From: Dastarcus helophoroides | Lineage: Eukaryota; Arthropoda; Insecta; Coleoptera; Bothrideridae | DNA: 64,000 nt | Direction: 5' to 3' | Assembly: GCA_028583605.1 (NCBI GenBank) | Contig: CM053326.1 | Span: forward strand, 14,610,587-14,674,586 | Shown here: positions 57,672 through 64,000 of the stretch, one piece after another | Position numbering within the stretch: position 1 is the stretch's first letter | Layout: each line of letters starts with the position of its first letter | Notes under the pieces: model-generated | The model's input: only the letters and a program-made list of their open reading frames with translations | Database searches by the model: none | What the model was told of the DNA's origin: nothing | Translations under genes and position numbers: made by a program

Positions 57672-57975
57672 GCTAGTACACTAGTCGCAGCAAAATCGCG
57701 GAACTCGTGTCCATAGACACAATTCTGCGATTGCCTATAGACAAATGGGAAACAAGTCTCTTTTTCTGTAACTCCTTGTAAACGAAGCAGCAGTTCCACA
57801 GATCCGTGTCTCACTTGTTATGATGTCTCGGAAAATAGATTAGCTGAATTGCGCATGTGTCGTTGCCTGACAAACTCCCTAGATAATTTTAAGATTTGTT
57901 CGGAACGGTCTAGAGACAAAATCCTCGATTTGTCTATAAACATTTCCGCGATTTTGTCACGGAGTGTGTACTAGC
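57672..57975. mobile_element. 304-bp inverted-repeat element (MITE-like)
   Basis: GCTAGTACACTAGTCGCAGC then AAAATCGCGGAA at the left is matched, reverse-complemented, by GCTAGTACACACTCCGTGAC then AAAATCGCGGAA at the right. Inner words AGACAAA/GTCTATAGACA also mirror. CTAG near both tips could be a 4-bp duplication or part of the repeat. The superfamily is not assignable. Confidence 0.7.
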
Positions 57976-58329
57976 AATCTGTATTAACTGCACACTTTAT
58001 TAATAGACATTTTTGCCCTAGTAAGATTTAAGTCTGTAATGTAAATATTTCATTCCTAGTCGCTCTCCTTACTGATACAAAAGTATATCGTCGCTGCCGT
58101 GGAAAATTATCATATGTGCACTTTTTATGAAAATTGAGGTTTTTTTATCCATCTGAAAGGAATTCTGGGTTTCTTCTTGTCGAAAAATAACGCAGTGATA
58201 TAATTTTTTTTTCAGTTTTTTTTTTAAATATAATACCTCTTATGTGCACTCAGTTTAAAAATGTCAGTGGTAAAATCTTCTCTGTGATTATTTTATTATC
58301 ACTATTATAGGTTAGACGTAGTGCGGATC

Positions 58330-59575
58330 AATTAATTTCAGATGGTGAGAATATAAGTGATATAAATGAAAATAATAAAGAGCAAACGCATAAGAAAAAA
58401 TGTAAAATTGCAGACATAAAACAGCAGACTCATCGAAAAATGAAAGATAGAATGGCTAAAATTACTGTCAACGGTTCCTAGTCACTACCGTAAAATCACC
58501 AATACCTGCACATATATGGAATCAATTTTAGGTCCTTTTCTCACATGCATGTTTGAAGAATCGTGTAAACAAAATTCAATAAAAGGTTTTAAGAACATTT
58601 TTTTGGATATTTTAAAAAATCAGAATATTCAGATACACCATTCTCGCAAAGACCAATGCGAGCTCTGTTGTGTGTCAAGTGAAAATTGTTAATCCAGATA
58701 TGTACGAAAAACACATTGAGATCAAAAATGAAGCTAGAGATGCTAAGAACATGGCCAAGAGTGAAGCTAATGAAAAACGTTTAGTACTGACCATGGACCT
58801 GGAAAGTGTGCTACTTTATCCGAAAATCGAGACTTGCTCGATATATTAAAAACAAAAGTTGCAACTACATCATTTTACAATTTTTGTTCTAAATAATAAA
58901 GATGTAACGCTGTACAAACGGTGGCGTAATTTCTAATGAATTTACTAGTTGTATCATCATCATTGTATCTCATATTTACAAAATGAGTGTGTTTACGATA
59001 ATATCTGATGGATGTAACTATCAAAATAGAAACAGAGTATTAGCTAATGTTCTAATAAATTTCGCAAGTGAGAAAAATTTTATCATTCGATAGTTATTTC
59101 TTGAGAAAAGAAATACAATGATGGAATGTGATAGTGTCAACGCTACCCTAGAAAAATACTTTATTCCGCCCCTGAACTCTCCTAATGATTACGTAGCTCA
59201 GCTTTTAAACAACCATTTGAATTACTTCTTTCAAAATTACGAAAAATTAATGACTAATATCCAGTCATTGCGATCTGAAAAAGAAAAACAAGTGATCCAC
59301 ATGTTACTGACATAAGAGCACTAGAGTGTCGTCCTAATTGAGATATTTTATACAAAACTTGACATACTAGCCATTATGAATTGTTGACACAAAGAAAAGT
59401 AAATGCAAACGAAGTGCAAATGCCAGTTCAGCTTTATACAAGACATGTTTCCATGAGTGAATCAAAGTGGAAATGTGTAAAAGAATTCAAACAAATTGTA
59501 GAAAGAAATCAGCACAGTTTTTGTGACAATATTCCATTTCAATTTCAAACCGATAAAAAAATTTAAAAAGACACA
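58330..59575 (+). pseudogene. Transposase-like pseudogene with SDGC..QN and MECDSV motifs
   Basis: Pieces on + in order: an acidic then basic N-terminal stretch (SDGENISDINE, KKKCKIADIKQQ) at 58330-58480; MSVFTIISDGCNYQNRNRVL near 59000; FLEKRNTMMECDSVNATLEK near 59100-59160; SPNDYVAQL; then, from 59380, LTQRKVNANEVQMPVQLYT and SESKWKCVKEF. The order of acidic motifs (SD.C..QN.N, then G-HT-MECDSVH-xIE) and a PLQ.LY....S..KW tail is shared by a transposase-like protein family common in insect genomes, perhaps Sola-like; I am not certain of that name. The usual G-H-T before MECDSV is R-N-T here. Several stops and frameshifts show it is dead. No termini were found. Confidence 0.6.
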
Positions 59576-61361
59576 AAAAAAGTAAAGTCATGTAAATACA
59601 ATTTTGTTAAGAAGCAAGTTTTTAAACCATTTATGTGCACATATTTAAAAACTGTAAAAGCTCTTATGTGTTATTTGTCTATAAATCATAAACGAGTTGT
59701 TTTACTTGTCTCTTAAATAGGTACATTAACATATCATCACAATACCAGATTTAAAAGAAAAATGGTTTATCTTTTCTTTTCGAAAAAAATATGTTTTTTG
59801 CTCTCCTGTAGAATTTACTTTTCAAGACATAGAAGCTTTTTCCACTAGCAGCGACGATATTTTGTTGTACTTTATTGTGAATCCTTATGTCTAAATTTTG
59901 AAAACTAATCTCTTTTAGCGAAATTAACACAAAGTACATAAATATCCTACTATGGGCATTAAGGGTAAGGTTCGTGTGAATTTAAGACAATAATAATTGA
60001 GTACAATATATAACGAGGGAACAAGGGTCCAGGATTCGTGTATTTTGGTAGTCCATTCATCCATTTAGGAGGGTTTAATATTTATCGAATCGCGCGAAAA
60101 TAAATTTGGCAACGGGTGTACTTGTTCGACGATTTTAATTGAAACCTCGTGTTTTATATATTTTCGTGTTTAAATGAAGGCAACTGAATTCTTGTTTTTT
60201 ATTCGGCTATGTGATGAAACCAACACAGATTTATCGAAAACTTCTGTTACTGATATATTGAAATATACACTAGTTGATATATTACATCGATTTGACAGGT
60301 TGGTTCACAGTTTTGTAATGTACAGCACAGCATTGATTCGTTCGTGTCGATGATCCTTTGTCATGTGTTGTATTGCTGTACCCTCTCGATTTATGTCCAG
60401 TTCAATAATCATTCCTACGGATGATCGGGGCGACAAAAATAACTCAAACATGAAATTAAAATACACCCCTTTTATATTTATAAATGTTTTAATTAATCAA
60501 GTTTAAATTTCATATTACTCTCCATTTTAAATGTTAAGCTACATAGGTGCATTATTTCTCTGCGGCAGTGCTCTTTTATTGAAACATGGTTTCTCGATTA
60601 AAATGTTGATTACATGAACCGTGCTGAATTAAAACTACACATATAAAATGCACTTTGCGAGACTTTTTGAAGCAGTTTTTCATTATCACTTTTTTGTTAA
60701 TAGCGCACAATAAATATGGTAATATTGTAAAAATGGGTTATTTTAAAATTATTACACTATATGAAAACACAATAAATGACTATATTAATATTTAATCGAA
60801 CTGTATTTCAGGCAAAATCATTAATAATTTGCAGGCATTCGACATAACACATGATCCTATTTCTGCCATTCATAAATCATGCTTTCAAATGGCTGGGGGT
60901 TTAATTGCAATTTGATATTTTCGACTCGTACTTTTAGGTACATTCTGCGAAATAACTCATTAGCAATTAATTTGGGCTTTTAAGTTTGTAGTTTTTAGCT
61001 CTCTAAAATAGAAAGGAGCAAATTACAAAATTGTTGCCGTAAAATGAAATTTGGTCTGCCTTAATTACATGGGAGAGGAAATTGAGCAGGTTGTTTATGG
61101 AATGCTTAAGTTGTCAAATAAAAAAATAGCGTACAAATAAATGGCTCATAAGGTAATTATTGGATAGCAGATTTCATGTAGGATCTACATGGTAAATTTA
61201 ATTTTTTTAAATATGTACCGTGGTATATAAAAACCAGCGACGGCGCCAAGTTCTCGTAACTGGGAGAGCACAATATGGCCTTATATTTTTAAATTAGGCA
61301 CAAGGGTTTCGAAAAAAAAATAGCCATACAATTTTTGTCATTTTAAAAGGAGAAAAAGTAT
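59576..61361. other. Intronic stretch, nothing recognised
   Basis: AT-rich sequence without a feature I can support. Confidence 0.45.
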
Positions 61362-63118
61362 TGTTGCGCGTTATCAGTTCGAATGTTAAGTACGCCGTGA
61401 ATTGTAACCACCTTATTTTCAAACTGATACCGGAGCACTACAATTGTAATTCACTAACACTGTATAATTTCCAACTTATTCATTGACTTCTAACCAACTT
61501 ACTAAGGGAAAGCCAATCGGACCCCCTATACAGGTTGAACCAAATTTAATTTCCCCTATAGGGGTCTCGTAAACTATTAAAGATACAAGGAAGCTTAAAT
61601 AAACAAAGTAGTGCAAAATTTAATGCTGAATAATATTCCGCTGAGAAAACAATTGAATTTTCTCTTGATTTCATTTAGAAAAAACTAAAAATCGCCATTT
61701 CTAAAAACCAGCTATAACTTTTTTATTTGAAGTCCGATTAAAATAATTTAAAAACTATAATTAGTTGTTTTTTAAGGCCTTTTTATTAATGTTAGTTATT
61801 TTTTTCTAAATTTTACTGTTTTTAAGACAATTATGTCAACTTTGTTATTTCTTATGGACAGCCGTATTAAATTTTATCATTTTCGAACTGATTATTTTGA
61901 TGTATGTCATGCCATTCTTCAAATGTGGTCAAATGGGTTAAATAAACTAATTTTTTATTTTTAAACAAAAAAATCATAGTAGGCGATGCAAGTGCCATAG
62001 CTGTTAATAATATAAATACAGTACCTAATAATGTAACAATAATTATTAAAAAACTAAAAATTATGTAACAAACTGTGCAATATTTAAACAGTCATTAATA
62101 TATTCTTAACGTGAATGCACCGCTTTAAATTCTATGACAATGTGTAGATGTTTTAAAACTTTTTACAAAAATTCTTTTAACATTGAATACTTAACGTGAA
62201 ATATCAAATAATCTAACATTAGAAATGATTATCGTATTTATGCACATTATCCGTCTTAAAATATTTAACTTCTAGAGAAGTCTAGAATGTACACTTGCGT
62301 ATGAGTCATGGGAAAGTCGTCCTTAATAAAGTCCTGATAATTACGTACTTTAAAGGGAACCATGCACCTTACGACTTATTAATAAATATTTAAATACTAG
62401 ATATACAGTTATAATATTTTTGGCATTTTAATAATAATTATTGCTTTTTTAGGAACTGTATTTGTTATTATTTAAAGTTATGGCACTTGCGTCGCCTACT
62501 ATAATTTTTTTGTTTAAAAATAAAAATTAGTACACTTAACCCACTTTGCCACATTTGAAGTTTAGCATCACATACATCAAATTAATCAGAAAAATATGTT
62601 AAATTTAAAAATGATGTAATTTAACATGGCGTTCATAAGAAATAACAAAGTTGACATAATTTTCTCGGAAACAATTGAATTAAAAAAAAATAATGTATAC
62701 CGGTAAAAAGGCCCCAAAAACAACCATTTACAGTTTTTGAATTTTATCAATCAGACTTTAAATAAATAAGTTACAGCTGATTTTTAAAAATGGCAATTTT
62801 CAGCTTTTTCTAAATAAAATCAGAACGAATTGGAATTTAATTGTTTTCTCAGCGAAATCATATTAAGCATTAAATTCTACACTACTTTTCTTATTTAGGC
62901 TTTATTGTATCTCTAATGGTTTACGAGATCCCTGTAGTGGAAATCAAATTTGGTTCAACCTGTATATGGATCCCGTTTGGGGTTCTAGAAGAACCAGCAG
63001 ATAAGGTTTATCGTTTCTGGAGCGCTTATCTACCGTTTGATTTATTGTCGCGGGCGCTTTCCCTTATCAAATTTTCTAGAAAATTTTCAATTAAATTTTA
63101 TAATTAGATTTTGTTACA
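61362..63118. mobile_element. Solo LTR, family A copy 3, split by an insertion
   Basis: Begins TGTTGCGCGTTATC and ends TTTTGTTACA, as in the copies at 4560 and 12429. Middle words CTAAGGGAAAGCCAATCGG and GGTTCTAGAAGAACCAGCAG are present, separated by a 1.43-kb element at 61531-62962. Flanks are GTAT and ATAT, a 4-bp duplication with one difference. Without the insert it is about 320 bp. Confidence 0.85.
61531..62962. mobile_element. Complete palindromic TA/CAGG element inside the solo LTR
   Basis: Ends are TA-CAGGTTGAACCAAATTT and AAATTTGGTTCAACCTG-TA, with exact inverted termini and TA on each side. The surrounding LTR proves the boundaries, because the LTR words ACCCCC and TATGGATCC rejoin when the unit and one TA are removed. 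The arms pair for most of the 1432-bp length. There is no transposase ORF. A second copy is at 50078-51530. Confidence 0.88.
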
Positions 63119-64000
63119 ATATATCATATTTACAATTAGGTAATTTAAAAAATTGTGAGAAGTAATTTATTAATACAAAGGTAAACATAAGTAATGTACA
63201 AATAACATATTTGGTGAGTACCAATACAGCTCTGGTTGCCATACACCCCATATAGCTTGTCCGCTTGTCCCATTTTTATCCCGTATATTCCGCAAACTCT
63301 ACGAGAATGAAGTCATGTTCAATAAATCTTTTCGAATAGTGAAGAGATGTACTCTACCTAAGAGAACAGCTCTCTATTTTAAGCTTCTGTCTACGATTTT
63401 CAAAAATGTCAAAATTTTCTTTTTTCTTTCTTTATTTGGTCTACAAATATTTTCGACGAATTTGCGAAGAACAAGATGGTGACCTTATTTAGTCATTTTC
63501 ATAAATTTTACTATTTATTTAGAAGCTCGTCATCAAACGAAATTCCACAATCAATGACCTTGAAAGCGAAAATGTCCTCTTTTCAAATCCAATTTTGCCG
63601 ATTTCAATATTCCGTTTTAAATATTTTAAATTATATAAATATTTCCATTTTTTAAAAGTTTTAAATTGTTTATTAAAAGGATTTAACTTTTATAACAAAT
63701 TGTTAACTTTTTTTTTAAGTTGGACATTTTTTGAAAATTCAACTCTGAAAATTTCGACATCCTAAAATATCCACTCTTTTCAGGCTCTTTTTAAAATTTT
63801 GACTTTACTTTTTCCGAATTTGGGGTTTGTATGAAAATTTTGAATTTTGCTAAATTTGCCGAAAAATGAAAATTAAAAAAAATTCGATTCCTAAAATTTT
63901 TACTTTTTTCAAAACCTCTTATTGTAAAATCCTACTTTTCTGAAATTTTGGATAAAATAGAATATGTTGATTACGAATTGTTTCGATTTTTTTTAATTTC
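63119..64000. other. Intronic AT-rich stretch
   Basis: From about 63600 it is the same TTTGAAAATTT-type word array seen at 13140-13700. No gene is seen. Confidence 0.4.

Larger units (their letters stand above)
37518..64000 (+). other. Presumed first coding intron of the receptor
   Basis: The donor GTAAGT begins at 37518. I could not find the expected TM3 exon (a segment with DV..STSSIFNL.AISIDR-type sequence) anywhere to the window end, so the intron is probably over 26 kb. It is packed with transposon remnants, and the stretches 37518-39284 and 40840-41040 show nothing recognisable. Confidence 0.6.

Noticed and set aside
1..64000. CRISPR arrays, operons, ribosomal RNA genes
   Set aside because: No regular spaced repeats and no rRNA-like sequence; gene structure and transposon types are those of an animal nuclear genome.

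Overview
This is an AT-rich, repeat-dense stretch of an insect nuclear genome. No bacterial gene layout is visible. A beetle is plausible but not provable from this window. The only host gene I can support is the first coding exon of a D2-like dopamine receptor (Dop2R type) at 37050-37517 on the + strand. It ends at a consensus splice donor. No later receptor exon was recognised, so about 26.5 kb from 37518 to the window end is probably one long intron. A short GC- and CpG-rich island at 36560-36690, holding a 59-codon arginine-rich ORF, lies just upstream and may be promoter or 5' leader.

Almost everything else is transposon debris, often nested. From left to right: a solo LTR (4560-4914); a Jockey-type LINE on the minus strand (8600-10719) cut by a Penelope-tail inverted repeat and flanked by a non-autonomous hAT element with an 8-bp target duplication (10728-11565); a second solo LTR (12429-12804); two hammerhead-ribozyme motifs facing each other (13897-13953 and 14183-14239); and a decayed Harbinger/PIF element with a BESS-like accessory gene (18130-19900).

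The clearest nest is at 22286-28032. A long-inverted-repeat TA/CAG element was broken by a Ty3/gypsy-like LTR retrotransposon (22493-27193, TATT duplication). That element's gag was in turn broken by a P-like DNA transposon (25001-26583, ATTCGACC duplication, C-terminal P transposase remnant inside).

Further right are a dead Tc1-like element (28292-29935), at least three Penelope-like fragments with GIY-YIG endonuclease pieces (31390-35330), the receptor exon, and its intron. The intron holds an ionotropic-receptor-like exon relic, several long palindromic elements ending TA-CAG...CTG-TA, a LINE with RNase H, another Penelope 3' half with a hammerhead-like tail, a transposase-like pseudogene with an MECDSV motif, and a third solo LTR split by a TA-CAGG element.

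No element looks intact enough to move by itself. The points most worth checking are the hammerhead motifs, the P-in-gypsy-in-palindrome nest, the shared TA-CAG long-palindrome class without any recognisable transposase, and the receptor's upstream CpG/uORF segment.
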